Part shown: piece after piece, positions 11,752 to 20,082 of the stretch
How the letters are laid out: every line of letters starts with the position of its first letter
Position numbering within the stretch: the first letter of the stretch is position 1
NCBI GenBank assembly: GCA_013698095.1
Contig: JACCVQ010000227.1
Coordinates: 1-39,181, forward strand
DNA from: Chloroflexota bacterium
GTDB lineage: Bacteria; Chloroflexota; Limnocylindria; Limnocylindrales; CSP1-4
Reading direction: 5' to 3'
Length of the DNA: 39,181 nt
Notes under the pieces: generated by a model
What the model was told of the DNA's origin: nothing
Databases searched by the model: none
The model's input: the letters and a program-made list of their open reading frames with translations, nothing else
Position numbers and translations under genes: made by a program

Positions 11752-12725
11752 GCCGCGGAATCGTCTGCGGTCTGGCCGGGCGATCGCTCGTGAGCGTGGC
11801 CGCGCGCGAGCGCGTCGGCGTACCGTGCCGCAACCTCGGGGGAGGCGAGCGCGAGCTGCTCGATCAGCTGCGCGGCACCCTGCTCGGCCTGCGGCGGGGC
11901 GAGGTACCGGGCAGCGTCCCGGACCGGCAGCGGGGCACCCGCCATCGCCGCTCCGTGGCCAACCCCGGCGAGCATCTCGAGGTCATTGAACTGGTCGCCG
12001 ATCGCCAGCACCCGGCCGAGCGGCACGCCTGCCCGGCGGGAAAGATGGCGCACCCCGACCAGCTTCGAGACGCCGGGCGCCAGGAATTCGAGGAATCGAG
12101 GATGGCTGATCGTGACGGCGGCCCGCCCGGCGAACCGGCGACGTCCCGCGGCGAGGATCGATTCCGGGATCGGTTCCGACGCCGTGGCAACGGCGATCAC
12201 CTTCGAGATCGGGAAGCGGAGCCATGCCCTGAGGTCGTCGACGACCTCCGCCCGGGCGCCGAGGAACGTCGAGTAGTCCTCGGCCCGCGGATCGTCGGCC
12301 TGAATCACGAACCGCTCGAGATGGTTGACGTGGGGTTCCAACCCGACCGATTTCGACCACGCGATCACCTCGCGGGCGGCGGCGGCGGCCAGGGGCCGGT
12401 GGGCGAGGATCCGGCCCAGCCGCGGGTCGGCCGCTGGCGGGGGCAGCGCCCGGACCAGGGCGCCCTGGTACGCCACGAGCGGATCGACGAGCCCGAGCCG
12501 GCGAGCGAACGGCAGGGCGCTGCTCGTCATCCGGCCGGTCACGATCGAGACCGCGACGCCCCGCTCGCGGGCGGTCCGGATGGCGGCCACCGTCCGGTCG
12601 TGCAGGACGAGGTCGTCGCCGATCAGCGTCCCGTCGAGGTCGAGCGCAATCAGGCCGATCGGGAACGCCGGAGTCGGGCGAGGCTGGCGGGGCGGGCGCG
12701 TCGAGGGCGCGGCGGAGTCGGTCAC
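11748..12725 (-). CDS. Cof-type HAD-IIB family phosphatase
   Basis: Haloacid-dehalogenase-superfamily hydrolase, probably acting on small phosphorylated metabolites. Seen: motif I ALDLDGTLIGDD (D29, D31), motif II SIVTGRM, the class-IIB cap between, motif III lysine in GVSKLVGV, and motif IV AIGDQFNDLEML. The first ~20 residues are Pro/Arg-rich, and the C-terminus has ~50 extra residues beyond motif IV. It is coupled by ATGA overlaps to prmC upstream and tsaC downstream, so all three are co-translated. The substrate cannot be predicted. Confidence 0.9.
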   Translation of the reverse strand: MTDSAAPSTRPPRQPRPTPAFPIGLIALDLDGTLIGDDLVLHDRTVAAIRTARERGVAVSIVTGRMTSSALPFARRLGLVDPLVAYQGALVRALPPPAADPRLGRILAHRPLAAAAAREVIAWSKSVGLEPHVNHLERFVIQADDPRAEDYSTFLGARAEVVDDLRAWLRFPISKVIAVATASEPIPESILAAGRRRFAGRAAVTISHPRFLEFLAPGVSKLVGVRHLSRRAGVPLGRVLAIGDQFNDLEMLAGVGHGAAMAGAPLPVRDAARYLAPPQAEQGAAQLIEQLALASPEVAARYADALARGHAHERSPGQTADDSAA

Positions 12726-13651
12726 GGACGCTCCACCCGGAGGACCCGCGGCAGCCTCGCCAGGTCCGGCTCCACCGATGTCCGCCAGCCGGGCAGGACG
12801 GCGCCGACGGCAGCCGGTCCGCTTGCGCCCTGGTCGGCCCCGATCTCGAACAGGGCAACGCCGTCATCGGTGAGCACGTCCGGTAGCCGCTCGGCCACGG
12901 CCCGGATGACATCGAGGCCGTCAGGTCCTCCGTCGAGGGCCAGGCGCGGCTCGAACGACGTCGCGATCGGCAGGCCGGCGATGGCGTCGGACTGGACGTA
13001 CGGGAGGTTGGCGAGGAGGATGTCGAACGGCGCGCCGTTGTCGGGGAGAACGGGCGGGAACAGGTCGGCCTCGATGAATCGCATCCCGTCGGCGGCCGCA
13101 TGGCCGACGGCGTTCTCACGGGCAAGGTCCAGCGCCTCGGGCGAGACCTCGGTTGCCGCGATCGTCACGTTCCGGCCCATCACGACGCGGCGATTCCGGA
13201 GTGCGACCGCGAGGGCCACGGCGATCGCGCCACTGCCGGTGCCGATGTCGGCGATCCGGATCGGGTCCCCGCCGGCGCCGGGGCCGCCGCCCGCCTCGCC
13301 CGGTCGGGCGGCAAGCCGGCTCATCACCTCGCCGACCGCGAGGTCGACAAGGGCCTCGGTCTCGGGCCGTGGGATCAGCGCCCGCGCATCGACGGCGAAG
13401 GCGAGTCCGAAGAACTCCTTGATCCCGCGGATGTAGGCGACAGGTTCGCCGGCTGCGCGGCGCGTGACCGCCGCCTCGAACCGGGCCTGGGCATCGGCCC
13501 CGACCGGCGCGTCACGGTGGGCGATCAGCGCGGTCCGGTCGACGTTCACCGCCCAGCCGAGCAACAGCTCGGCGTCCAGCCGGGCAGTCTCGGAGCCGGC
13601 CGCCCGGAGGCGCTGGGTCGCGTCCGCGATGCAGTCCTGGATCGTCGCCAA
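12722..13651 (-). CDS. prmC: Peptide chain release factor N5-glutamine methyltransferase
   Basis: Methylates the glutamine of the GGQ motif in release factors. Seen: the N-terminal helical domain (ATIQDCIADATQRL), substrate-binding blocks PVAYIRGIKEFFGLAF and LIPRPETE, the SAM site IADIGTGSGAIAV and a catalytic tetrad NLPY where NPPY is usual. The open frame extends far upstream into the preceding gene, but family similarity begins at TTG 13651, which has GAGGAG 10 nt upstream, giving 309 residues. It lies two genes from prfA, whose product is its substrate. Pro-to-Leu in the tetrad is a visible departure but keeps Asn, Pro and Tyr. Confidence 0.9.
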   Translation of the reverse strand: MATIQDCIADATQRLRAAGSETARLDAELLLGWAVNVDRTALIAHRDAPVGADAQARFEAAVTRRAAGEPVAYIRGIKEFFGLAFAVDARALIPRPETEALVDLAVGEVMSRLAARPGEAGGGPGAGGDPIRIADIGTGSGAIAVALAVALRNRRVVMGRNVTIAATEVSPEALDLARENAVGHAAADGMRFIEADLFPPVLPDNGAPFDILLANLPYVQSDAIAGLPIATSFEPRLALDGGPDGLDVIRAVAERLPDVLTDDGVALFEIGADQGASGPAAVGAVLPGWRTSVEPDLARLPRVLRVERP

Positions 13652-13692
13652 AACGGGTTTGCTCCTCGCCGCTGGGGCCGGGTTGCCGGCGA

Positions 13693-16203
13693 TCAGAGCC
13701 GGATCGTGACCGACAGGTCGCCGACCTTGCGGAGGACCTCTGCCGAGGTCGTGCCGCGCCAGCGGTGGAACAGCAGGTCGACCGAGGCGTCGCCGATCCG
13801 GAGGTTGTTGAGCGTGACCTTGCCGATCCAGTCGGGCAGGTTCGGGTGGTGCAGCTCGAGCTCGCCCGAGGAGGCGTGCGGCCGCAGCCCGAGCATCGTC
13901 TCCAGGAACAGGAACGACGCCCCGGCGGCCCATGCCTGGGGCGAGCACGCCACGGGGTACGGCACGGGAAGCACCGATTCATCGCGGTCGAAGCCGCAGA
14001 ACAGCTCAGGCAGGCGGTACTGGTCGAAATGCTGGGCGGCCTGGAAGACGTGGCCGACCAGCCGGTTCGACTCCTCGTCGAACCCGTAGCGCTTCATGCC
14101 GGCCGCGATCAGCGACGTGTCGTGAGGCCAGACCGAGCCAGTGTGATAGCCGATCGGGTTGTAGCCCGGCTGCCCCTCGGCGTACGTCCGGATGCCCCAG
14201 CCGGAGAACATCGCCGGGCTCATCAGCCGATCGGCGACGTCGCGGGCACGGGACGGAGAGGCGATTCCGGACCACAGGCATTGGCCCGCATTCGAGCCGA
14301 TCGCATCGAGGTGGCGCTTCTGGCCGTCGAGGGCCATCGCGTAGTAGCGCTGGTCCTCGACCCAGAACGCCTCCTCGAACCGGGTCCGGAGCGTCTCGGC
14401 CTCGGCCAGGAGGCGGTCGCGCATGGCCGTGTCGCCGCGCACGGTCGCCAGTCCGGCCATCCGCCGCTTGGCGTCGTAGACATAGCCCTGGACCTCGGCC
14501 AGCGCGACCGGCATCGTCGGCCCGTGGCCGTTGCGGTCGCGGATCGCGTCGCCGGAGTCCTTCCAGCCCTGGTTGAGCAAACCGCGCGACGACCGCCGCT
14601 CGTACTCGACGAACCCGTCACCGTCCTTGTCGCCCCAGCGGTCAATCCACTCGAGGGCCGCGATTGCGTTCGGCCAGAAGCGGTCGAGGAACTCCCGGTC
14701 GCCGGTCCAGTCGAATGTGGCCCCGAACACGATCAGCCACAGAGGCGTCGAGTCGACCGAGCCGTAATACGGCGTGTGCGGCAGCTCACCGGCGCCAGCC
14801 ATCTCGCCCATCCGCAGTTCATGGAGGATCTTGCCGGGCTCGGCGTCACGCCAGTCGTCGACCTCGGTCGCCTGGTACGCGGCGAGGACGGCGAGGGTCT
14901 CGACCGCGATCTGGGGCCGGAACGCCAGCGACTGGAGCGAGGCGATCAATGCATCCCGCCCGAAGAGGGTCGTGAACCACGGCACGCCGGCCGCGACGTA
15001 GCGCTGGTCCGGTCCGGGTCCGTCGTTGATCAGGAGGCGGAGGTCCGCGAGGGACCGACCGAGGGTCAGGTTGAACAGCTCGTGATCGGTCGAGATCGAG
15101 GTCGTCCCGCGGCTCCAGGCGTGATACGACGTCGCCCCGTCATCGGCGCTTACTCGCGGGGGCTCCGGGAAGAGCGGAACGCTGTCGCTCGGGGTCTGGG
15201 TGGTGGTTCCTGCCGCGGTCCCGGCGAGGATCGTCCGCTCGGCCGTGTACGGCGTGGTGTCCCCGCCGGTCCGTCCCGGGCCGACCCGGACGCTGTCGGA
15301 CCAGATCGTCCAGCGCAGGTCCCGCCGATCGCCCGGCGCCAGCTGGATATCCCATGCATAGCGGACCGAGCCGCCCTGGCCGAGCGCATCCTGCGACCGA
15401 CCGTCGATCGGTCCGAAGTCCTGGGCTGCGTCGAAGAAAGCGATGTGGGTCGAGCGGCGTATGCCGTCCAAGCCGTCGTAGCGGAAGGTCGCGCGGGTCG
15501 CCGTCAGGGCGATCGGGAGCAGCGTGCCGCGCTCGGGCCGAGGATAGCCGCGGACTTCGAAGATGTCGGCCGAATCGGCACCCAGCGCGAGCTCCACCGA
15601 GAAATCCAGCTCGCGCTCGGCGTGATTGACGATCCGGACTCGCTCCTCCATCCCGTCGACCCCGATGAGCCGGTCGCGCGAGATGCCGATCGTCCGGCCG
15701 GCTGCCGCCTCGGTTGGGTGGACCTTGGCGTCCTGGTTGCGGTCAGCGCTCGGGTTCGTCAGCTGGATCGAGCCGTGAAAGTTGGCGCCCATCGAGCCCT
15801 GGAGGAGGACCGGCCGGCCGCCGCCGACGCGGAGAACGCAGCACGACAGGATCCGGGTGTCGGCGTGGTACAGGCCGAGACCGCGCGAATCGGGGTGGAT
15901 GTCACCGAACGGGTCGGTCAGGAGATAGAGATTCCCGTGCTTGAGGACCTGGACCGAGCCCAGGTCCGTGGCCTGCTCGATCTTGACGAGGCGCGGCTCG
16001 ACGAACAGGACATCCCCGGCGAGCCCGGGCCGGACCGGCGTGGCCGATGCCGCAGCCGCGGCGGTCACGGGCGAGGCCGCCGGACCAGCAGGCTCCGCCG
16101 AACCGGCCGGCGTGGCCGACGCGGACACGGTCGGCTGGCCCGAGCCGAACGGATCGCTCGCGATGGCGTCGTTGATCGGCGGGGCGTCAGGTCGCTGCGC
16201 CAT
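13693..16203 (-). CDS. Glycogen debranching-type glycosidase (GDE N-terminal domain + six-hairpin catalytic domain)
   Basis: 836-residue protein of the amylo-alpha-1,6-glucosidase-like group. Seen: a ~60-residue Ala/Pro-rich lead, a beta-rich GDE N-terminal domain (~70-335, with LLTDPFGDIHPDSRGLGLYHADTR), and an (alpha/alpha)6 catalytic domain (~375-790). The catalytic domain carries PWFTTLFGRDAL at 408-419, NQGWKDSGDAI at 544-554 (probable acid residue) and HTGSVWPHD at 687-695. Two starts are possible; GGAGG abuts GTG 16209 but is 5 nt from ATG 16203, so 16203 is chosen. It overlaps the prfA end by 17 bp. No secretion signal is clear. Substrate (glycogen, trehalose-like or other alpha-glucan) is not determined by sequence; its place in a translation-termination operon is odd. 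Confidence 0.88.
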   Translation of the reverse strand: MAQRPDAPPINDAIASDPFGSGQPTVSASATPAGSAEPAGPAASPVTAAAAASATPVRPGLAGDVLFVEPRLVKIEQATDLGSVQVLKHGNLYLLTDPFGDIHPDSRGLGLYHADTRILSCCVLRVGGGRPVLLQGSMGANFHGSIQLTNPSADRNQDAKVHPTEAAAGRTIGISRDRLIGVDGMEERVRIVNHAERELDFSVELALGADSADIFEVRGYPRPERGTLLPIALTATRATFRYDGLDGIRRSTHIAFFDAAQDFGPIDGRSQDALGQGGSVRYAWDIQLAPGDRRDLRWTIWSDSVRVGPGRTGGDTTPYTAERTILAGTAAGTTTQTPSDSVPLFPEPPRVSADDGATSYHAWSRGTTSISTDHELFNLTLGRSLADLRLLINDGPGPDQRYVAAGVPWFTTLFGRDALIASLQSLAFRPQIAVETLAVLAAYQATEVDDWRDAEPGKILHELRMGEMAGAGELPHTPYYGSVDSTPLWLIVFGATFDWTGDREFLDRFWPNAIAALEWIDRWGDKDGDGFVEYERRSSRGLLNQGWKDSGDAIRDRNGHGPTMPVALAEVQGYVYDAKRRMAGLATVRGDTAMRDRLLAEAETLRTRFEEAFWVEDQRYYAMALDGQKRHLDAIGSNAGQCLWSGIASPSRARDVADRLMSPAMFSGWGIRTYAEGQPGYNPIGYHTGSVWPHDTSLIAAGMKRYGFDEESNRLVGHVFQAAQHFDQYRLPELFCGFDRDESVLPVPYPVACSPQAWAAGASFLFLETMLGLRPHASSGELELHHPNLPDWIGKVTLNNLRIGDASVDLLFHRWRGTTSAEVLRKVGDLSVTIRL

Positions 16204-17311
16204 CGTCACCTCCGGTGACCGACGCCAGTCGGTCTGCCTGGTCGGCCATCACGAGGGCGTCGATCAGTCGGTCGATCTCGCCGTCCATGACCCGCGGCAG
16301 GGCCGACAGGTCGAGCCCGATCCGGTGATCGGTGAGGCGATCCTGGGGGAAGTTGTACGTCCGGATCTTGTCGGACCGATCGCCGCCGCCGACCATCGAT
16401 CGACGGGCGGCCGAATCGGCCTCGCGCTGCTTCATCAGCTCGCGGTCGTAGAGCCGCGAGCGGAGCACGGACATCGCCTTCGCCTTGTTCTTGTGCTGGC
16501 TCTTCTCGTCCTGGATCTCGACGACGAGCCCGGTCGGGAGGTGGGTGATCCGGACGGCCGAGTCGGTCGTGTTCACGGACTGGCCACCCGGCCCGGATGA
16601 GCGCTTGACGTCGATCCGGAGGTCCTTCTCCTCGTCGATCTCGATCGCGATGTCATCGACCTCGGGCATGACCACGACCGTCGCGGTCGAGGTGTGGATG
16701 CGGCCCGACGATTCGGTCGCCGGGATCCGCTGGACGCGGTGAACGCCGCCCTCGAACTTGAAGCGGCTGTACGCACCGTCTCCGTGGATCTGGACGATCG
16801 CCTCCTTGACGCCCTCGATCCCGGTCGCGTTGACGCTCAGGAGCTCCGGCTTGAAGCGATGCTTCTCGGCGTAGCGGGTGTACATCCGGAGGAGCTCGGC
16901 GGCGAAGAGGGCGGCCTCGTCGCCACCGGCGCCGGCCCGGATCTCCATGATCACGTCGCGATCGTCGTTGGGGTCGCGAGGCAGCAGGAGGACCTTCATC
17001 TCCTCGACGAGGCGGTCCTCGTCGGCGACCAGGCGATCGATCTCGTCGGCGACCATCGCCTTCATCTCGGCGTCGGCGTCGCCGCTCTCGCGCATCTCGC
17101 GCGCGCCGGCGAGCTCGGTCCGGGTCGTCTCCAGCGCCTGGAACGCCTGGACGACAGGCTCGAGCCGGGCCAGTTCCCGGCCGAGGTCGCGAATCCGGTC
17201 CGGGTCGCGCGAGACCTCCGGGGTCGCGAGCTCGGCCTGGACATCCTCGTACTGGCTGACGACCTCCCGGAGGCGGGAGTCCAGACCGGTCCGATCAGCG
17301 TCGCCGCTCAT
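16187..17311 (-). CDS. prfA: Peptide chain release factor 1
   Basis: Recognises UAA/UAG stop codons and triggers peptide release. Seen: the codon-recognition tripeptide P197-A198-T199 in RIPATESSGRIHTS, which identifies RF1 rather than RF2; the GGQ loop at 242-244 in SSGPGGQSVNTTDSAVR; and the LRSRLYDRELMKQ helix. The length of 374 is close to the usual ~360, with an acidic C-terminal extension. The ATG overlaps the DUF1385 stop by 4 bp. prmC, the enzyme modifying its GGQ, is two genes downstream. Confidence 0.97.
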   Translation of the reverse strand: MSGDADRTGLDSRLREVVSQYEDVQAELATPEVSRDPDRIRDLGRELARLEPVVQAFQALETTRTELAGAREMRESGDADAEMKAMVADEIDRLVADEDRLVEEMKVLLLPRDPNDDRDVIMEIRAGAGGDEAALFAAELLRMYTRYAEKHRFKPELLSVNATGIEGVKEAIVQIHGDGAYSRFKFEGGVHRVQRIPATESSGRIHTSTATVVVMPEVDDIAIEIDEEKDLRIDVKRSSGPGGQSVNTTDSAVRITHLPTGLVVEIQDEKSQHKNKAKAMSVLRSRLYDRELMKQREADSAARRSMVGGGDRSDKIRTYNFPQDRLTDHRIGLDLSALPRVMDGEIDRLIDALVMADQADRLASVTGGDDGAAT

Positions 17312-18315
17312 GCTCCCGGAAGGGGCGGATCGATCGTCACGGCGGTCGCTGCCGCCGCCTCGCCCTTTGTGCTCGTGCCCGGCAACTCGAGGGGATCGCG
17401 CGGAAACTGGGCCGAGCCCTCCGGCACCGACTCGCCGTCAGCCTGGAGGGCCTGCTCCATCGAGACGATCGCGACCTCGATCATGTCCGGCGTCGGCTGT
17501 TTCGTCGTGATCATCTGGACGAGGATCCCGGGATACATGATCGTCCGGACGATCGGGTTGGCGCGGTGCCGCGCGCCCCACTTCAGGATCTCGTAGCCGA
17601 CGGCCGCGATGACCGGGATCAGCGCGATCCGGCTGCCGATCATGACGAGCGGCTCCTGCCGCCCGACCAGGCTGAACGCGACGATCGAGAGGGCGATGAC
17701 GACGACCAGGAACTCGGTCCCGCAGCGGGGGTGTGCCGTCGGGTACTTGCGGACATTCTCGACGACGAGCGTTTCGCCGGCCTCAAGCGCGTGAATGGTC
17801 ATGTGCTCGGCGCCGTGGTACTGGAAGACCCGCCGAATGTCCGCGGCCTGCGAGATCAGGAGCAGGTAGCCGATGAAGATCGCGACCCGGATCAAGCCTT
17901 CGACGAGATGCTGCACCACGCCGTTGTCGATGTTCGCCGTGGTGACGCTCGCGATCAGGAGCGGCAGCAGGAAGAAGATCCCGACCCCGGCGAGCAATGT
18001 CAGCCCGAGCATCAGCGCGATCGAGCCCTTGCCGAGCTCGACGCTCTCTTCGCCCTCCTCGCCGGAGCCTGCGGCCTGGAGCGAGGCGCTCCGGACGAGC
18101 CAGCGGGTGCCGACGATCAGGGTCTCGTAGAGCACGATCAGTCCGCGCAGGAATGGCATCTTCGCCCAGCGCGAGCCGTGGAAGCCGGAATCGAGCCGCT
18201 CGGTGGCGTACACGATCCGGCCGTCGGGATGACGGAAGGCGACAGCGAGCGCGTCGCGACCACGCATCAGGACGCCCTCGATCAGGGCCTGACCGCCGTA
18301 GGAATAGCGAGGCAT
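17308..18315 (-). CDS. DUF1385 (YqhQ-like) integral membrane protein
   Basis: Member of the DUF1385 family, whose biochemical role is unknown. Seen: the family start YSYGGQALIEGVLMRGRDA, central helices (~99-122, ~138-158), the conserved FQYHGAEHMTIHALEAGE segment with paired His residues, and YPTAHPRCGTEFLVVVIALS followed by further helices. A ~55-residue acidic/Ala tail ends the protein. It is coupled to prfA by an ATGA overlap, a neighbourhood known for this family in several phyla. TAGACT lies 6 nt before the ATG, suggesting a leaderless start. Confidence 0.9.
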   Translation of the reverse strand: MPRYSYGGQALIEGVLMRGRDALAVAFRHPDGRIVYATERLDSGFHGSRWAKMPFLRGLIVLYETLIVGTRWLVRSASLQAAGSGEEGEESVELGKGSIALMLGLTLLAGVGIFFLLPLLIASVTTANIDNGVVQHLVEGLIRVAIFIGYLLLISQAADIRRVFQYHGAEHMTIHALEAGETLVVENVRKYPTAHPRCGTEFLVVVIALSIVAFSLVGRQEPLVMIGSRIALIPVIAAVGYEILKWGARHRANPIVRTIMYPGILVQMITTKQPTPDMIEVAIVSMEQALQADGESVPEGSAQFPRDPLELPGTSTKGEAAAATAVTIDPPLPGA

Positions 18316-18321
18316 TCGCGA

Positions 18322-18327
18322 AGTCTA
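18322..18327 (-). promoter_or_regulatory. Candidate -10 for a leaderless DUF1385-prfA transcript
   Basis: Minus strand reads TAGACT, then 6 nt, then ATG. This spacing would put the first transcribed base at or next to the start codon. No convincing -35 was found. Confidence 0.35.
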
Positions 18328-18385
18328 CCGGCTGACGCCGATGGCGCGGCTCAGACCTCGGTGTTCGCGCGTCGCCCAGGACGCG

Positions 18386-19129
18386 TCAGACCGCCGGCGC
18401 AGCTTCGTCCACGACGAGCCGGGAAACGGCGTCGTCCATCCGTCGTCGGGCCGCCGCGACGTAGCCCTCGTCCAGCTCCATCCCGATGAACCTCCGCCCG
18501 AGTTCCACAGCCGCAACGCCGGTCGAGCCGACGCCCATGAACGGGTCGAGGACAAGGTCGCCCGGGTTCGAGCCCCACTCCACGAGCTGGCGCAGCACCC
18601 GGAGCGGCTTCTGGGTGGGATGGACAGGGTCCTTCGTGCGCTCCCTGCCGCCGCAGATCGGCGCCTCGATGAAGTTGTGCATGTCGCGCTGGCGTCCGAA
18701 GTTCCAGGTGTGACCCTTGTCCCAGCACGCGACGATCAGCTCGCAAGAGTTCAGGAAGCCGACCCGGCGGAGCTTCGGCGGCGGGTTCGTCTTGTGCCAG
18801 ACGACGAACTGGAACGTGTCGTAGACCGGATCGAACACTTCATGCCAGCGACCGAGCATGTTGTACGAGGTGAATGCGAACACGGTGCCCGTCGGCTTCA
18901 GGACGCGCCGGAACTCGGCCAGCCACTCCGCCGGCTCGAACGCGTGATCCCAGTCGGCGACATCGTTGTTGAACGACTTGCGCCAGCTCATGTCGATATT
19001 GCCGGTCGAGTAACCGCCGAGGTTGTAGGGCGGGTCGGTGCAGATCAGGTCGACCGACGCGTCTGCGACCCGGGCGAGGAGCTCGCGCGAATTACCGTGC
19101 CAGATCATTGCGTCGCTCGGGTCCACCAC
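18386..19129 (-). CDS. Solitary beta-class DNA methyltransferase (N6-adenine or N4-cytosine)
   Basis: Site-specific DNA amino-methyltransferase, 247 residues. Seen in order: catalytic motif DPPY at 32-35 (CTDPPYNLGGY), a middle recognition region (~110-165), HPTQKP at 170-175 and the SAM-binding FMGVG at 197-201 (DPFMGVGSTG). DPPY before FxGxG defines the beta class; DPPY with Asn following is most often seen in N6-adenine enzymes. No restriction endonuclease, specificity subunit or mobile element is adjacent, so it looks like an orphan. The start is the first of two adjacent GTGs (19129); TACGCT lies 7 nt upstream, suggesting leaderless expression. Recognition sequence unknown. Confidence 0.9.
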   Translation of the reverse strand: MVDPSDAMIWHGNSRELLARVADASVDLICTDPPYNLGGYSTGNIDMSWRKSFNNDVADWDHAFEPAEWLAEFRRVLKPTGTVFAFTSYNMLGRWHEVFDPVYDTFQFVVWHKTNPPPKLRRVGFLNSCELIVACWDKGHTWNFGRQRDMHNFIEAPICGGRERTKDPVHPTQKPLRVLRQLVEWGSNPGDLVLDPFMGVGSTGVAAVELGRRFIGMELDEGYVAAARRRMDDAVSRLVVDEAAPAV

Positions 19130-19136
19130 GCAACGA

Positions 19137-19142
19137 AGCGTA
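19137..19142 (-). promoter_or_regulatory. Candidate -10 for a leaderless methyltransferase transcript
   Basis: Minus strand reads TACGCT (TANNNT form), with 7 nt to the GTG start of the methyltransferase. No -35 of note. Confidence 0.3.
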
Positions 19143-19153
19143 GCGGACGCGCC

Positions 19154-19393
19154 TCAGCGGACGACGAAGTCGCGCACCTCGAGGACGGCCCCGCCCTGAT
19201 CGAGCTCGACGACGTCGAATACCAAATAGGCGTGGACCGGCATGGGACCGGGGACGCGCCGCCCGTCGTAGCTGTCGATCGGCGGGCCACCGGGATCAGA
19301 CCGGACCTGGAGGTCGAGGAGCGTCTCCTGGAGCGCATCGGCGACATCGGCAGGTTCGCGCAGAATCGCCGTCGCCACCCGGGTCATCGCCAC
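19154..19393 (-). CDS. Small protein, possibly a sigma-factor-like fragment
   Basis: 79 residues from GTG 19393, which has GAGGAG 6 nt upstream. No confident family. The N-terminal part, with the codons just before it (to about 19426), reads FVALIEERQVAMTRVATAI followed by LREPADVADALQETLLDL. This resembles region 2 of ECF sigma factors (F..L....., ILR.PADV.DALQE.LL.L). It breaks into an unrelated ending (VPVHAYLVFDVV-type strand residues) and no region 4 follows. It may be a remnant of a sigma gene, a small unrelated protein, or chance similarity. It ends 24 bp before the methyltransferase start on the same strand. Confidence 0.45.
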   Translation of the reverse strand: MAMTRVATAILREPADVADALQETLLDLQVRSDPGGPPIDSYDGRRVPGPMPVHAYLVFDVVELDQGGAVLEVRDFVVR

Positions 19394-19869
19394 TTGCCGC
19401 TCCTCGATCAGGGCGACGAATGCTCGACATCGCCGCTTCGAGTTTGCTCGACGAGCCGCTCGGACAGGGTGCCTCCTGCCGTTCGTCGCCCACCGACCTG
19501 ATGAGAGTACGGAGCCATGGCTGCGGTTCATTCCACGCCCCTGATCCATTGATCGCCGGCGCGGCCTTCTCGCCGGTCGGGACCCCTGATCGGCCTGGTT
19601 GATCAAATCGCAAACAGGCGAGCGCGGCCGGCGCGTGGTTCGGGCCAGAATCGTCTGATCGGTGAGAGCGCCAAGCGTGCACAAACTCGTCCTGATCAGC
19701 CACAGCGATCAGCGCCGTCAACAGCCTGATCGGGCCGGCGAATGGGCCGGCTCGGGGATGTGGCTAACGGAACGGTGGACATGTCCTGCCGAACCGCCAG
19801 ACCCCGAGAATCGAGAACGGCGAGTCCGGAGACCCGCCGTTCGGCGTCGCGCGTGAGACCCACCAGGAC
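19394..19869. other. 476-bp gene-free stretch between rpmE and the small ORF
   Basis: Apart from the ~33 bp that may extend the sigma-like similarity (19394-19426), no frame here has a recognisable product. It holds a long hairpin just downstream of rpmE (19815-19842), several TGATC/GATCA words (eight between 19540 and 19735) and a TTGACG on the minus strand near 19720 without a matching -10. No tRNA-like fold was recognised. Confidence 0.5.
19815..19842 (-). terminator. Strong hairpin 27 bp downstream of rpmE
   Basis: As minus-strand RNA: GAACGGCG-G-GUC-UCCG-GAC-U-CGCCGUUC, a 12-pair stem closed by a UCCG tetraloop. The single non-Watson-Crick pair is G-U in this direction but A-C on the plus strand, so the fold favours minus-strand RNA. 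No U-tract follows, so it may protect the 3' end or assist Rho-dependent termination rather than act as a classical intrinsic terminator. Confidence 0.55.
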
Positions 19870-20082
19870 CTAGGCCCGAGCAGAGCGCTCCAGGCGCTTC
19901 TGGAACCGCTCGACCTGGCCGGCCGTGTCGATGATGTTCTGGGTCCCCGTGAAGAACGGGTGGCACTGCGAACAGACGTCGACGCGGAGCTCCGAGCTGG
20001 TGGACCCCACGGTCCACTCACGGCCGCAGGATCCGCAATGGACCTTGGCCTCGAAATACTTGGGATGGATGTCGGGCTTCAC
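19870..20082 (-). CDS. rpmE: 50S ribosomal protein L31 (zinc-binding type)
   Basis: 70-residue ribosomal protein. Seen: the start KPDIHPKYFEAKVHC, two Cys pairs (HCGSCG and VCSQCHPFF) typical of the C+ zinc-ribbon form, and GTQNIIDTAGQVERFQKRL at the end. The frame is open upstream, but family similarity starts at GTG 20082, which has GGAGGAG 8 nt before it. The C+ form is the zinc-replete paralogue; no C- copy is in view. It is 75 bp downstream of rpmA. Confidence 0.96.
   Translation of the reverse strand: MKPDIHPKYFEAKVHCGSCGREWTVGSTSSELRVDVCSQCHPFFTGTQNIIDTAGQVERFQKRLERSARA

Noticed and set aside
12725..13948. Longer PrmC starting far upstream of 13651
   Set aside because: The extra ~98 residues overlap the glycosidase end, lack family similarity, and a ribosome-binding site precedes TTG 13651.
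13765..16218. 817-codon plus-strand open frame opposite the glycosidase gene
   Set aside because: Length alone is explained by high G+C at third positions; the minus-strand product has clear catalytic motifs and this one has none.
19540..19735. Cluster of eight TGATC/GATCA words as a special binding array
   Set aside because: GATC is common throughout the window, spacing is irregular and no longer shared motif surrounds the words.
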